A stretch of 64,000 nt of DNA from Labia minor (GCA_963082975.1 OY720344.1:64694546-64758545), one strand, 5' to 3'; positions 44,330 through 57,444 are shown, numbered from the stretch's first letter. Numbers and translations are program-made. Notes: generated by a model from the sequence alone, not told the origin.

Positions 44330-45565
44330 TATATATAAAGAATATATATATATATATATATATATATTCTTTTTTAATAGATATAGAGAGAACTTAACGT
44401 TCAGTATAATAATTATGTTTTAGACATCATATTTTTAGTAGAATCTTAACTTTATGTATTATTTATAGATTTTATATTAAAATTGAATGAATAGTCCAAT
44501 CAACTGTTGAAAATAATAACCCTGGTCCTTCCAATCTTATTTTAGTCAAAATCTAAATTCATTTACCTAAATTCTGTTTTATAGTTTATAAATAAATAAA
44601 TTTACAAGGCAGAGAGACAATTTGGAAATTGTATTTATTTACAAGTAAAGAATTTATGTTAATAATTAAAATAATATAAATTAAACGTTTTGTTAAAATT
44701 ATTTAAAAAATTTTTTAGTTATCCATTATGTTAAGAAAATTTTTCTGTGCTTGGTTAATGCTCTTTTAGTATTTCTATTCTCTTTCAGATATCTCTCATC
44801 CAATATTATTTAATAAACATTTCAATACTGGTTTACATGAGGTTTAGGTATGCTTAAATAATAATACAAATCTGTACATAATAATAAAAAAATATTTTAA
44901 AAATTAAATAACAACATTAATTAACTTCTATATGAATTTTTGTGGTTTTAGCATTTTCAATATAAAAAATATTTTTTTTTGTTTCCAATAAAAGAATGAA
45001 ACAATTAAATAATGTTTCCAACGATTATTTGTGGTTATTATTGATTATCTAAATAATTGATTCGGGAGGTAAATGATAAATATTTATAAAGAAAATTATT
45101 CACCCATATAAAATAATGGTAATAATAAAATATTTAAGAATTAATGTTAATTAAAATCCATGGTATTTTAACTATTCTCTAATATATTTTCAAAAATTAA
45201 TATTTATCAAAAAAGTATTTCCAAAATAAATAAATGTTTTTTTTTGTGAGGTCTCTGTGATCTCGTAATTTTTTATATAATTATAATCTTATCTATTGAC
45301 AATCACCTTTGACACTTTCCTGATCAATTTAATTTAATTTTCATATAAATTAAATGTTATAAATATATCATATTACTCTCCTTTACTACATTCAAAAATA
45401 ATTCAAATATATGCAAAGTGATGTATAAAAATAATTTCCATACTTTTACTTCATATTTATTCTAGTTTATTATTTTTGTCAGGTTTATAGAAAAATTATT
45501 TTATTCTTTTTAGTCCATTGGAAAAACGTTATTTTATAAAATTTTTTTATATTTATATTTTTATT
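44330..45565. other. AT-rich non-coding stretch
   Basis: TA microsatellite at about 44340-44368. Nothing else recognised. Confidence 0.6.
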
Positions 45566-45570
45566 ATATA

Positions 45571-46508
45571 GAGGAGGTGGTTGTATTATGGAACCTGTAT
45601 TTAATATGGAACCCATTTGTTTCGTTCATTATAACGTGCTGCACTTTTTTAACAATTGATTCTCTAGTACCAAAATCTACCATAAAAATTGAAATGGGGG
45701 TTAGTTATTTGTCATTCAGTTTAAATGTTTTGTGTTTTCAATTTTAAAAAACTTTTTTTAAGGTAAGTAAAACTATATTTATAATTATTACTATTGTTAA
45801 TAATTTATTAATTTTATGAATGTGCCTTAATTTATTAACGAATTATTAAATATATTGCTGAAAATAATTTGATATAAATTTATATTCAGTTCATAACAAG
45901 TGCATTTTTTTTAAATGGCGATTTCTGTAATATGGACCCTTGCCATGATGCTAATATGGAACCGGGTTCTATAATACAGACAAGGTTCCGTATTTTAGAC
46001 AAACATTTAATTATTTTTTTTTTAGCTCTATATTTATTTATTTTAATTTTATTCCACATATTTTTCAGATGCCAAGAAAAGCATTAATGTGTCAAATGTG
46101 GGCCCATTCAGAATGCGCAGGTGCAGAAAAAGACTATTACATTTGTGATTTCTGTTTATAATTTTATTACGGTTAAATTTTACATACATATATGTCAATG
46201 TATAATTTTTGAATAAAAAATGTTTTTTTCAAATAATTGCTGTCTATGACTGATTTTTACTAGGGTTCCATTTTACCAACACAGTAGGTTCCATATTATC
46301 AACACTTTTATCTTGAACCGTTTTTTCACTTTTTTCAAAAAAAGTGCCACTACGTCGTGTAAGTAATATTAGTTGTGATATTGTACCTGAATGTCAATAT
46401 AGGAAAATAATGAATAAAAACATTTTACACTGTACCCAGAGAACAACTTTTAGATGAGCTTCAATTCACGAAAAATAAAATGGGGTTCCATATTACAACC
46501 ACCTCCTC
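45571..46508 (+). mobile_element. Pogo-like TA-flanked element with a PHD-finger remnant
   Basis: The ends GAGGAGGTGGTTGTATTATG and (reverse complement) GAGGAGGTGGTTGTAATATG match over about 26 bases with a single mismatch and are flanked by TA. The repeated word GGAACC/GGTTCC runs through both subterminal regions. The interior holds a 30-codon coding remnant at 46069-46161 and no DDE domain, so the copy is non-autonomous. Pogo-like transposases with C-terminal PHD fingers are known, which supports the superfamily guess. Confidence 0.82.
46069..46161 (+). pseudogene. C-terminal half of a PHD finger
   Basis: After an acceptor-like TATTTTTCAG, 30 codons read LMCQMWAHSECAG, then YYICDFCL and a stop. 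The spacing C-x2-W-x-H-x2-C-A-x7-Y-x-C-x2-C fits the second half of a PHD zinc finger. It is likely the last exon of the parent transposase, left behind in an internally deleted copy. Confidence 0.65.
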
Positions 46509-46751
46509 TATATTTATTTCTTTAAATTTTTTAATATTTTTAAATATTAATAAAATAATTTAAAAAATACATTTCGACATCTATTTTATGATATAAAATA
46601 AAATTGTTTTATAGAAGGATCATAAATATGTATTTTTTTATATATATAGATTAGAATGACTTATGTGGTGTTCTTAACACAAATGAGAAAAGAAAGAATG
46701 ACGGGTAATAAGTTAACGGGCAAAACAATTGAAAGAAGAATGGGCAAAAAT

Positions 46752-47918
46752 CAGGGCTTCGAACCGGAACTGAACCGAAAACCGAAAACCGAAAAAACCG
46801 GTATTTTTGTCGGAACGAAAACCGGAGCTGAACCGAAAAAAATAATATCGGTTTATTTCGGTTCAGTACGTGTTCAATCCAGAGTTGCCACAAGAGGTGT
46901 TTTGGCAACACACAAGCCCGAATTTTTTTCAATTAGTTATGCCTCGCACTGCATGGTGTCGCTAAAAACTTTGTTTCAAAAATTAGTGTCCTAGTCATAC
47001 TCTCCCTTCGGTTGTGTTGGCAGCGTCTCGTAGTCGCAATACAGAATTTAATGTTTTCATCGTTTGTTTAATACTGATATTTTGATTTAATGATAGTATT
47101 AATTTTTTAAATTATTTATTCCATTTGTTACAGGGTTATGTATTGATATAAAGAAAATGATTCATAAATATAAATAAAATTATTAAATAAATTTAAACAA
47201 ATATTGAATACCTTTGACCAAGTACGAAGATTAGACAGTAAAAAACTTATTTTAGAATTTTGGGAGGAAAATAAAAATACATATCCTCATTTTAACAAAA
47301 TTGCAATGGTGGTTTTAGGAGATACTGCAACACAAGTTAGTGTTGAAAGAGCTTTCTCTGGTTTAAAGTTTATTTTACGAGACAATAGAAATAGTTTAAA
47401 TGAAAATATATTAGAAGATATTTTAATAATTAGAGGTATAATTTTCATCTTTTATAATTCTAGTTATAATTATAACTAAATATATCCAAGAATCCTGTAT
47501 ACTTTAACATTAAATATACGAATTTGTTTCGTTTGTTGAGTGTTTGAAAGTAGAAGGATGTAAAAAAATATTCATACTTATTTGTTTCGTTTAATAAATT
47601 ATATTAACATCTTATATTATATACTTCTAATTATTATACCTTTAATTAATTATTATTATTTATATTATATTGTATCAATTCATGTAGTATGATTTAGGGT
47701 GGTAGCAAGAAATATTTTTATATATTTATGGCAGACTCGGCATACCCCGACCTAAATTTCTAATACAAATAAAAGGTCTTTAAAATTAATTAATCGGAGC
47801 TGAACCGAAAACCGAAAACCGAAAAAAACCGTTATTTTTGCCGGAACCGAACTGATATTTTTTTTTTATTGAACCGGAACGAAAACCGAAACGAAAAAAA
47901 TAACGGTTCGAAGCCCTG
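46752..47918 (+). mobile_element. hAT element, internally deleted, with perfect 8-bp duplication
   Basis: It begins CAGGGCTTCGAACCGG and ends CGGTTCGAAGCCCTG (inverted). GCAAAAAT flanks it on both sides (46744-46751 and 47919-47926). Subterminal ACCGAAAACCGAAAACCG repeats occur at both ends. The 1167-bp element retains only the transposase dimerisation region. It is recent enough to keep an unmutated target duplication. Confidence 0.95.
47204..47479 (+). pseudogene. hAT transposase C-terminal dimerisation domain
   Basis: The frame gives 91 residues. The conserved block reads FWEENKNTYPHFNKIAMVVL then TQVSVERAFSGLK and NSLNENILEDILIIRG, the hAT C-terminal dimerisation motif (W...YP.L..lA......S...ER.FS). 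The catalytic DDE region and BED finger are absent. The first ATG is not preceded by a clear promoter and the frame probably continues from a deleted upstream part. Truncated, not expected to transpose by itself. Confidence 0.88.
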
Positions 47919-47929
47919 GCAAAAATACT

Positions 47930-50020
47930 GAATATAAGGCAAATTTTAGAGAAATTTGAAGAGTATAGGAATTGAATGGAGGTTTCTTAAAACCTATTCA
48001 GACAGTTGGAGGAATGAGGATATTGTTGACCAAAATAATGAAAAAAAAAAAATAATGTAGAATAATGTCACTTGTTTCAAAAATTGGATAATAATAAAAT
48101 CTTTAATTTTTTTTTGTTGAGATTTACTCTTTTGAAAATAAAAATAAAAAATAAAAAAAAAAAAGGATTGATACATATAACAATTCTTTCTATTTTCGTA
48201 ATTTATTCTTGCTTATTGCATTGTATTCTGTTCTTATTTTTCCGAAATTGCCAGACTAAAGTGGACGAGCGTAATTGAAGCTTTTTCGTCTCCCGGGAGG
48301 CTCATATCATTTGATAGTTGGATGTCCTCGAGTTGTTGTCCGCCGGGAATCTATTTAATGGATCCCACGCTACACCGGTTATCGCCACACAGTCTACCAG
48401 AGAGAAAGAATACTACCCTACTAAAAAGAAAACAATTTATATTATATATATATCATAAAATTCTTTGCTTTCTCATTGTCCACCCGCTCCTTCTTTCTAT
48501 ACACATACACATATATTACCACATATAACCATAAAGAATACTTATTAGACGGCTCTGACTACTGTATTTTTTTAAAATATAAATGATATTCTGACCAAAA
48601 GATTATAACCCCCTGAGTTTCTGTTCCAATTTTCATTTAACAAACTTTTTAAAAATAAGTGGTGTTAATAACAAAACATAGTTGGAAGTGAGAGACCATT
48701 TGTCATTCTTTCAAAAAAAAGTAATTTACCAACCAAACATTTGTTAAATGAGTTCAAAACGTACGAATGAAAATTTAAATTAATTATAAAAAAAAAATCT
48801 AATTTGATCTTTAACCTCTTTAATGCCATTTACAATTGAATAAACAGTTTTTATTTTACAAAATTGAAATATAAATATTCCACTTTACTATAATAAATAA
48901 CCATTACTAAATATACAAATTAAAAGTAGATGAATGATTTATTTTGACATTTTAAATAAATTATTGCTAATAAAATTCCTTTGTATCTATTTAGTAGAGA
49001 ATTTTATATTTAATGTTAAATAATAATGATAATAATTAGATATATAGAAAATTTCTTTGAAAAAAATGTTTAAAATTATAAGTTGGAAACAATATAGGAC
49101 TGATTTTGAATAAAGATATCCATTTTTTAAAACATTTTAATGTTATTATCAAATTTTCGTTGTCATTTTTAGTTCAAGTTTATCTTTTTAATTACTCATT
49201 TTTGAAAATATATGAATAAATATAAAAATTAATATTTTACAGATTATAAAATACCCCTTCTTCACAAAGCTAGAAAATTTTAAGATCTTAAAATCTTTAT
49301 TATGAAGATATATAAGTATCAGCATCGTTTATTATTTTTTCATTGATGTATATATATATTCTTTAGAAAAACAAAAGTAAAAAAACATAACGATAGCATG
49401 ACAATTTTGTAATATATAATTTTAAGAATTTAAGATTCGGTAATGAGAAACGACTCAGGTGCCACAATCAAAATAGCCTTTCAGTACCTATATACCAATT
49501 TTGGTCCCAATCCTTGTAGTCTTGTGGAAACGCATAGATAAATAGGTAATAGATAGGGAATAGTTATTGACATCCTCTTTTATATATTTATAGTTATATT
49601 TTGTTTTCATTTCTAATTTTTTTATTATTTAATAAAATAAATAAATTTTTGTCTGAATAATTTATTTTTATTAAAGTATATATTTCAAAATAATAATTTA
49701 CTTACGAATATATACTTAACTTAAGTTAGTCTTTTGTTAATATATAGGTATATAAAGAGTAATAATTGTATTTTAATGGTGTAATATTTTTTTTTTCATA
49801 TTAATATTATTGACTATCGGGAACGAATTCTAAATTCAACTCGTTTTTACTTTTAATTCAAATATTAATTTATTATTTTATTAAATTTATATGAGGTTTG
49901 ATATTTCGTCTCCAAATTAAGGACTATAACCATTTAGACAGTAGAATAAATTATTATTATTATTATTGTTATTATTATTATAGATATGTTAAAATACATG
50001 TTCTCTATGTTCAAGAATAA
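47930..50020. other. AT-rich stretch with a GC-balanced patch
   Basis: The patch at 48230-48430 (CGTCTCCCGGGAGGCTC, CCGGGAATCTATTTAATGG, GTTATCGCCACACAG) has no long frame and is a candidate non-coding conserved element. Another at 49445-49560 (TATACCAATTTTGGTCCCAA, GGAAACGCATAG) resembles a repeat end. Confidence 0.45.
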
Positions 50021-50029
50021 TAAAGACCG

Positions 50030-50270
50030 AGCACGAATATTCAGATTACTGGAACCTCAATTCTAGTTGATATAATCCAAGCAAGTTAGAAATCCTTGGG
50101 GGAGGGGGCATTTGACGAGACGAAAAGGGTTACATGTTTGTTTTAATCTGTGTTGAAGTCCCCATGAGTGACCTCAAGTGCTTAACAAAACACGAAACAA
50201 ACTAAAGCTAGAAACACCCACACTACGAGAGATGATAAGGATGTTAAGCAACTTACAATATATACAGTCA
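50030..50270. other. GC-balanced island, no frame
   Basis: Complex sequence including CTTGGGGGAGGGGGCATTTG and a GAAGTCCCCATGAGTGACCT stretch. No splice-bounded frame or repeat was recognised. Possibly regulatory. Confidence 0.35.
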
Positions 50271-50279
50271 TCAGCTGTA

Positions 50280-53090
50280 CATTTATATTGCAAATATTAT
50301 GATATATTAATAACTTTTGAGTAAATAATTGATAAAATGTAATTATTTCATCCCCCAAATATATTTTATAATTTATTAATTCATTTAATTGATTAGAAGA
50401 ATAAGCAATTCTTTATTAAGGGTATATTAACACAGATTTAATATAATTATTTTATTCTAAAGCAGAAGAGTCAGAAAAATTTTGAATTTTAAACTTCTCT
50501 GGTAAAATTTAAAAATGACTTTATTTTTTGAATAAAAAAGGTAGAAAGCACTGGTCAACCTTTTCATGGTGAGATAAAAAATTTTATTTTTAAAATGATA
50601 AATGTTGCTTATATACATTATACCTATTTATTATATTTATTGTTATTTATATTATGATATTATAAAGTAATGTGATTTTTTAGTGTATATGTGAAACTGA
50701 TTTTGTATTCAATCTATATGTCTCATGGGAATTCGCAGAAATTCAAAAGACCAAGAAGAGAGAAGCAGATTCTTTGTTTCCACTGCATCTTGCATCAATT
50801 TTAAATAGTGATATTATAAAACAATATGTATTTTAATTTATTAATTTAATTTAAATGTTTAATTATTTGATAATATCTTTATTTATTTATTAAGAACCTA
50901 TAATTCTAAATTTTATAGAAAAATGACAGAAAAGCATAGGTTTTTTTTTTAAATTAAAAATTGATTAAAATAATTTGGGAGCATAGAACATAATTACTTA
51001 AATAAAACTAGAACTTTTTAATGCTAATATTTCATCAAAACAAAAGTTAGGAGACTGCGCAGCAATTCTCAAATATGTTTCCAAATTGAGCAAAATTTTA
51101 ATTGAAAACAAATTTAAGAATTGATGCATAATTAATTTACAAAAGGAAAAAGAAAAAAATCAAAATAAACAAGAGAAAATAATACAAAATAAAAAAATTT
51201 GAATGAATTCTAAAGTTGGGATACAGTGTTTATTTGAGAGTGAAGAAGTTTCGATTTCCGTAAAGTTATTTTATAAAGATTCTACACTTTTCTCCCCACT
51301 TTCACTTTTTAATCTTTAACCTAAAGTTTATGATCTGATATCTGTTGTTTTTCTACAAATAAAAAACATATATAATCGTTTAAAGTTATTCCTTAAGTAT
51401 AAAGATATATATAATATATATTCGAAATAAAACTTTCTTCTCTATAGTCAGTATCAACAAAGAGAGTAAAATAATTAATTAAAGAAATTATTAAAAAATA
51501 AGCATCCTTAATAGACAATGGAAGAATATTTTAGCATTTCCACTCATATTAAAAATATATAATTACATTGGATACCCATTTGAATGCCGTCAATTTCTAT
51601 ACTCGTCAAAATTTTCTCGGAAATTTATTTCAGTTCTCGCCGCTTTTGAAATCAAGATACTCTTGAAATTTTCAAGTTTAAAATTTTGACAAAAGAGTCT
51701 TTGACTTTTCTTTTTCACTATTGTCTATTTTCTACGGTTCTGTACTTTACTACTTTTTCTAAATTTTCCTAAATTTCTTTTAATAAAAGTAAATCAACTA
51801 TAAGAAAAAGTATTGAAAAAATGTTCAAAAATTACATAAAGTACTGTGGGACAGAAAGAAAACGGTAGTGGCTGTGTTAGAATCAGGGAAAACGCGGGTC
51901 TACTCGCAAGGTATACTGCGCTATATTTATATGTGCCCAAAAGTTAGCTTTATTTCTACTTTTTCTTATCTTTATTATTTATTTTATCATTTATTTCTCT
52001 TTTTATTTATTTATATTTCTTTTATTAATAATGTATTTTAACTTTATTTATTTTAATATAGCAATAATATTGTTAAAATCATGGTGAAAATGCCATATAC
52101 TTGAGTGATATTGCGGGACTTGGAACCGATTACTTGATTTTTATTCATTTTTTATGGGAAAATTAAATTTGCTTCTCATCGTTTTTGGTTGCCGTCGGTT
52201 TTCCTGGAATTAATTAACGACGATATCCGAGTATCCATTGAATATATAATAAGAATAAGAATATATTATACGTAAATATTTAATATATCTATTCTATTTA
52301 ATTCTATATAGGGGTATACATATAATTATTATATACAGATGTAGATAAAATAGTTGCAAGATCGCCTCTAATTGAGTAGATTTCAATTTTTTGATAATAT
52401 TGAATTTTAGTATTTCGAATATGAAAACCATTTTTTTTTTTTTGGAAACAAATATAATGATATATAATTAAGATAAAATTGGAAGTAGTAAAACAGTCCT
52501 TCCAAAGACAATAACCAAAAATTGATATTTTAGACGGTTTATTCTAACGAAAGCTGATAGTCCTTAAATCTAATCTATTTTTAATTATTTTTATTTAATA
52601 TGAAAATCAATATTTTTATTTCCTTCATAACTGAATCAGAATAAATACCTATAATCATTTATATTAATAAGTTTGGGAACTTCTGTTTTTTATTATATAT
52701 ATATATTATTTTATTATTGAAACAACAAACCTTAACTTATTGGTTTTCCCCAATTTCAGTTTAAATAAATAAATACTATTTGTGAAAGACAGGAATAACT
52801 TAAACAATATTTTTAAATAAAAATAATAATTGTTACAAATATAAATCTTTAAAAGTCAAAAGTAATTATTTATCTGTTAAAAAATAACACCAAAATAATG
52901 ATCTTAATTTGTCTATCGCTCGCAAATTGAAGGGAATTAAAACGAATTTATAAACCAAATAAAATACAGATGGGCTAAAATAAAATTAATCACTTCTTCT
53001 AGGGGTAAATTAAAAGGATTTTTTTACTACCGAACGAAAAACAAACGATTCACTTAATAAATAAAATAAAAAAAACAATGTTTAAAAACC
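50280..53090. other. AT-rich stretch with two small complex patches
   Basis: Patches at 51845-51950 (ACGGTAGTGGCTGTG, CGCGGGTCTACTCGC) and 52075-52250 (TTTTTATGGGAAAATTAAAT, GGTTGCCGTCGGTTTTCC, GGAATTAATTAACG) are non-coding by inspection. The second has homeodomain-type ATTAATTAA. Otherwise AT-rich. Confidence 0.45.
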
Positions 53091-53099
53091 AAATGTCTA

Positions 53100-53440
53100 T
53101 TGTGTAATAAATTGTAGGCCAACGGTAAGAGCGAAAGTAGACATGCATTCTTTTTCTTGAGGCCTTTAAGGGCAAGGCGTTTACCAATGATGGAACGCAG
53201 TGGTGAGCAAAGTGAGGGCGAGGGGTGGTATGGGGCTTGTTTTCGCTTTGGAATTCAGGGACGAAATGAAAAACCACAGCCGTTCGAACCGTTACCGGCG
53301 CAGGCACGTTTTAAACGCTGACAAATTGACCTCAACAGGCTTCTGGGCTGTCTAATAAACGCCCTGCTGACCCGTCTTCGAAAGAGATCCTAACGCCCAT
53401 ACCAACTTTACACGGGGCCCTTTTTCTCATTAACCTCGTT
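53100..53440. other. GC-richest host-like island
   Basis: About 340 bases of complex sequence with several CpGs (CGTTCGAACCGTTACCGG, ACGGGGCCC). A minus-strand 85-codon frame (53050-53307) covers half of it, with composition that is not persuasive. The sequence continues across the frame boundary without change. A TGACCT half-site lies near 53325. It is a promoter or conserved non-coding candidate. Confidence 0.4.
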
Positions 53441-53876
53441 TTAAAAAACATTCACAATGAACATTTTAATTTCAATCCAATCTAAAAAAAATACTCCAAT
53501 CCATTCATGTGTTTAGCTATTTTATCTACTTTTTAAAAACAAAAAAAAAATGTAATAATTCCTTAAGAAGCAACATTTTAATAGACAATAAAACCATCCA
53601 GAAGTTTATGTGAATCTCAAAATAATAAATAAATACTCAAAACATATTATAAATTTTATAAATTTAATTAATAAAAATTATTAAAAACTTTATTTTTAAT
53701 AGATAAAATTAAATAAAATATTGATTATATTTCAAAAATAATCTAAACCATATTTAAGACAACTTTTTAAACAAATCAACAATTATTAAAACTATAAAAC
53801 TTTTGAAATCCATTGTAAGTTATATCAATATACGTTTGGAAATTAATGTTAAGAATTTCATAATACTCGCACAAAT

Positions 53877-54114
53877 GTGCCACTCAGAAGCCAAACTGAT
53901 TAACTCCAATTTTTAAAATTTTGCTAATAATGTAATGTAATGTAATCTGAAAATTATGAAGTGAATTACGAACGTGATAATCTTAATGCAATGCAATGCA
54001 ATATACATTTTCTGTAATCAATAACCCTGATTTTCCTACAAGCTCTGAACTTTGGGCTTCATTTTCTCAGTTTGTTTATATTTGGAGTTAATCGCTTTGG
54101 CTTCTGAGTGGCAC
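53877..54114. mobile_element. MITE with 32-bp terminal inverted repeats
   Basis: The left end GTGCCACTCAGAAGCCAAAC and right end (reverse complement) GTGCCACTCAGAAGCCAAAG continue to TTAACTCCA in both. AAAT flanks both sides. Inside are tandem pentamers AATGT x3 and AATGC x3. At 238 bp with no coding capacity, it is a MITE of unassigned superfamily. Confidence 0.85.
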
Positions 54115-54284
54115 AAATAATAATCATGACAAATTTGGAAGACTAACGACATCTTTGATCATAATCTGTGATTAGCAATTAGTAGTTAGGCCAATGAATT
54201 TTTAAATTTTATCAGTTGAAGATCCCTTTGTTTCAAAGATACAATTATACCGCGCACTTCACAACTAGTGTATGACCATAGTTT

Positions 54285-54405
54285 CAGGGCCCGCTCTAGA
54301 CGGCGAGGGTAGAAAACCTGAAAGGTGGCATTTTGTTTAGTGAATGTAATAAATTTTACGGAGCCAATTTATTAATTTGCCAGGGACGCCTTAGAGCGGA
54401 CGCTG
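54285..54405. mobile_element. 121-bp hAT-like MITE
   Basis: The ends CAGGGCCCGCTCTAGACGGC and (reverse complement) CAGCGTCCGCTCTAAGGCGT form an imperfect inverted repeat. ATAGTT is next to both ends, suggesting a slightly decayed 7-8-bp duplication. No coding capacity. Confidence 0.65.
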
Positions 54406-54409
54406 ATAG

Positions 54410-56460
54410 TTATCAACAACAACTATTGAATCAAACCAACTATGGTAATAATCTCAAAATAAGTGAGAGAAAGCGCTGCATCCTTGAAAATTTATTCAGA
54501 CCTCCCATTTAAATATTGGTTATCGGACCTTAGTTTTGGGATACCCATCGTATATTAGAATATATTAATTTCTATGTTATAGTTGTTAATTATTTAAATA
54601 TGTATGTACGGGGAACCTCTAAGCAACTAATTAAAAATTCTAGTCATACTACCAAAATATTTTTAAATTTTGTAATACATATATATATTTTTAAAAAAAT
54701 ATTAAATACTTTAATTTACCGATATGTATATATATCATTAGAACTTTTTAGTTATAATCAATTATTTATATATATATAAAAATATCTTATTAAAGAATAG
54801 TTTTGTGTGAATACTGAATATATATATATTCCATTCTATTGTTATGGAAAGGAATATACTTTATCATAATATACTTGTCTTTGTTTTCAACTTTCAACGG
54901 ACGGGAAGTTATAGATCTTCCATTTGGAATGATGGATGATGATGGAAATGTGTTTGATCCGCTTTTCTAAACTGACAAATAAGTTAAAAGCTGAATTAGA
55001 TAGAATTTAAGAGGTTCATCATAGAGAATTATTCATAAATTCACTAATTTCCACACCACTAAAACGGATTATGAAAAGTAATTAAAAATAATCATTACAT
55101 AAAAATAGTGAATTCTTTTTGGAAAACAAACTTTGAATATTACAAGAGTCAACTCTTTAATGATCTTTTAAAGAAATTGTTTATCATTTGTTTGTTTTTT
55201 TTTCTTTTATTTTTATTTGTTTTTTCCTTTACGATTTTTGTATTATAAAAGGGGACATAATCGAATATTAGCTTTAGTTTAAGTGAAATATGGAATTATA
55301 TAATGGGCCTTATCCGCATTCTCTCTGCAAGATGCTGACATTATTGGATTCTAGAAAGAGCGCTGTAATGAAAGTGCCGCCTCATTTTCACTTCAAGTTA
55401 TTAAAAAGTATTTTGGAAGTGCTAGGAAGTATTGAGACAAATTCCTTAGATAATTTCATCTAACCATAACGAAAATCTTATAAAATAATAAATTTTAATA
55501 AAATTTATTTATTCCAAATATACAATACATTGTATAACCAAATAATTAAATTAAATTTATTAAATAATAATTATAATTTTCTCAATAAAGTATTGATATA
55601 TAAAAACAATATAATCAAATCACAGTATTTAACCAATTAAAATATTTAGACTATCTCTTATAGAAATTCAGGAATAAGTATATGGTACCTCTCATATGAA
55701 ATAAAGTAAAAACTAGATTCTTGAGGTACCTAAACGTCACATAAGATAAATTACACATATTACGCATTATCTATCTTTATTCTCTCTTATTAATTATAAA
55801 TATAAAATATTTTATTTAAGGTATTTTTGTTTAAATTACTATATATTTTGAAATTAATAAATTCTAAGTAACAATAGTTTTGTGGTTAATCTTTTTGTAT
55901 ATGTTCTATGTATAATACTATTATTTAATTTTTTATTTTCTCTCTCAAAATCTTATAAATATTTAACACAGATGTCAAAATCAAATTCACTATTTGTGTT
56001 TAAAATTAATATTAACATAATAATCAGATAATCACTAAAAATTTATGTATTAAAATATTAAAATTATTATTATTATGACTAAAGGTTAGAGAGATTAATA
56101 TTATTCAATAAATGAAATAAATTAGGAAATAATTAAAAATATGAATATACGCGTTTATATTAATTTCAAATGCTCCTATCCGCCCTTATGTTTAAATAAA
56201 AAAATAAATAATCTTTAATCTATATTCGTAAAAATATTAATATGTATGAGTATTAATATTTAAGTATTAAATTAACTTTTAATTAAACTTAAAGATTTTT
56301 AACCTTTTTAATTTTATAAGAAACAAATATAAAATTCTAAGTTATAGATATTTTATTATTTTAATATTTTTTTTTAATTTTTATTGTTTGATTATTAATA
56401 ATAACTCTATAGTCTTAGGGAGATATTTTTAAAAAAAAATTCAAATTATTAACATTCATA
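54410..56460. other. AT-rich stretch with one complex patch
   Basis: The patch at 55240-55450 includes GGGCCTTATCCGCATTCTCT and GAAAGTGCCGCCTCATTTTC. No frame is supported. The rest is AT-rich. Confidence 0.45.
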
Positions 56461-56463
56461 TTT

Positions 56464-57440
56464 AACGCCGTAATTAGACTCACTTACTTCCCCCTGAGCT
56501 TGAAAGTCGCTACGATCATACTCATCCCCAAGCCTGGCAAACCCCCGGAAGATGTAAGTTCGTAAAGACCCATTAGCCTTCTTCCAATCATATCAAAAAT
56601 CCTGGAAAAACTCTTGAAAAGACAACTCGAATTAATTGTAGATAAAAATAAAATATTAACAAACCATCAATTCGGATTTATAAACTACCATGGCACCATC
56701 GAACAGATCCACAGACTGACCAAAAAAATAAACGAGGCATTAGAAAAAAGAGAATATTGTTCAGCCATATTTCTAGATATCAAACAAGCCTTTGATAAAG
56801 TGTAGCATGTGGGATTATTCTACAAACTAATATAGTATTACCACATAACTATTACTTGTTACTGAAATCCTATCTCAGTGAAAGGCACTACATGATAAAG
56901 TACTTGAATGAAGAAACTCCTCTCCACCCAAAACGCTAATTGGTCGCAGATCCAGTCTGTCACTAGAAAACAAAATCCTGATCTATAAATGTATATTCAA
57001 ACCAGTCTGGACCTACGGACTAGAATTATGGGGCTCCGCTGCCAACTCAAACGTTGAAATACTCGAACGCTTTCAAGCTAAAGTCCTACGTGTAATAGTG
57101 AACTCGCCTTGGTTCGTGCCAAACGAAGTTATCGCTCGTGATTTGGGGATCTCATCAGTAAAAAGTGAAACCATCAAAAAGTGTAAAAACAACTTAAACA
57201 AACTAGAACATCACCCAAGTGCACTAGTCAAACATCTAATGATTCCACCCAGTTCAAGAAGACTAAAAAAATTAACCTGCGACTCTAAAAAGAGATTAAA
57301 AAAACAAACATAACCACTGGGTTACTTTCTACAAGATTGTAGACTACCTATTTTACACTATTGTAATTATTAACTAATTTACTTATTGTTATAAATTAAT
57401 AACAGATTGTAAATAAAATATAATAAAAAAAAAAGATTGC
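56464..57440 (+). pseudogene. Jockey-type LINE with internal deletion in RT
   Basis: The frame opens with AVIRLTYFPLSLKVATIILI then PKPGKPPEDVSS*RPISLLP, where a TAA replaces the usual Tyr. It continues through ISKILEKLLKRQLE, NHQFGF, HRLTKKINEALEKREYCSAI and FLDIKQAFDKV to a stop at 56805. The following part is frameshifted, and the YADD palm motif is deleted between about 56820 and 56940. The C-terminal part (LIYKCIFKPVWTYGLELWG, ANSNVEILERFQAKVLRVI, and a 71-codon frame at 57098-57313) is present. An A-rich tail ends near 57434. Dead copy of a jockey-clade element. Confidence 0.88.
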
Positions 57441-57444
57441 ATGT

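Noticed and set aside
44088..44423. Plus-strand 111-codon frame
   Set aside because: It runs through the inverted repeats and right terminus of a TIR element and into a TA microsatellite, so it is not a gene.
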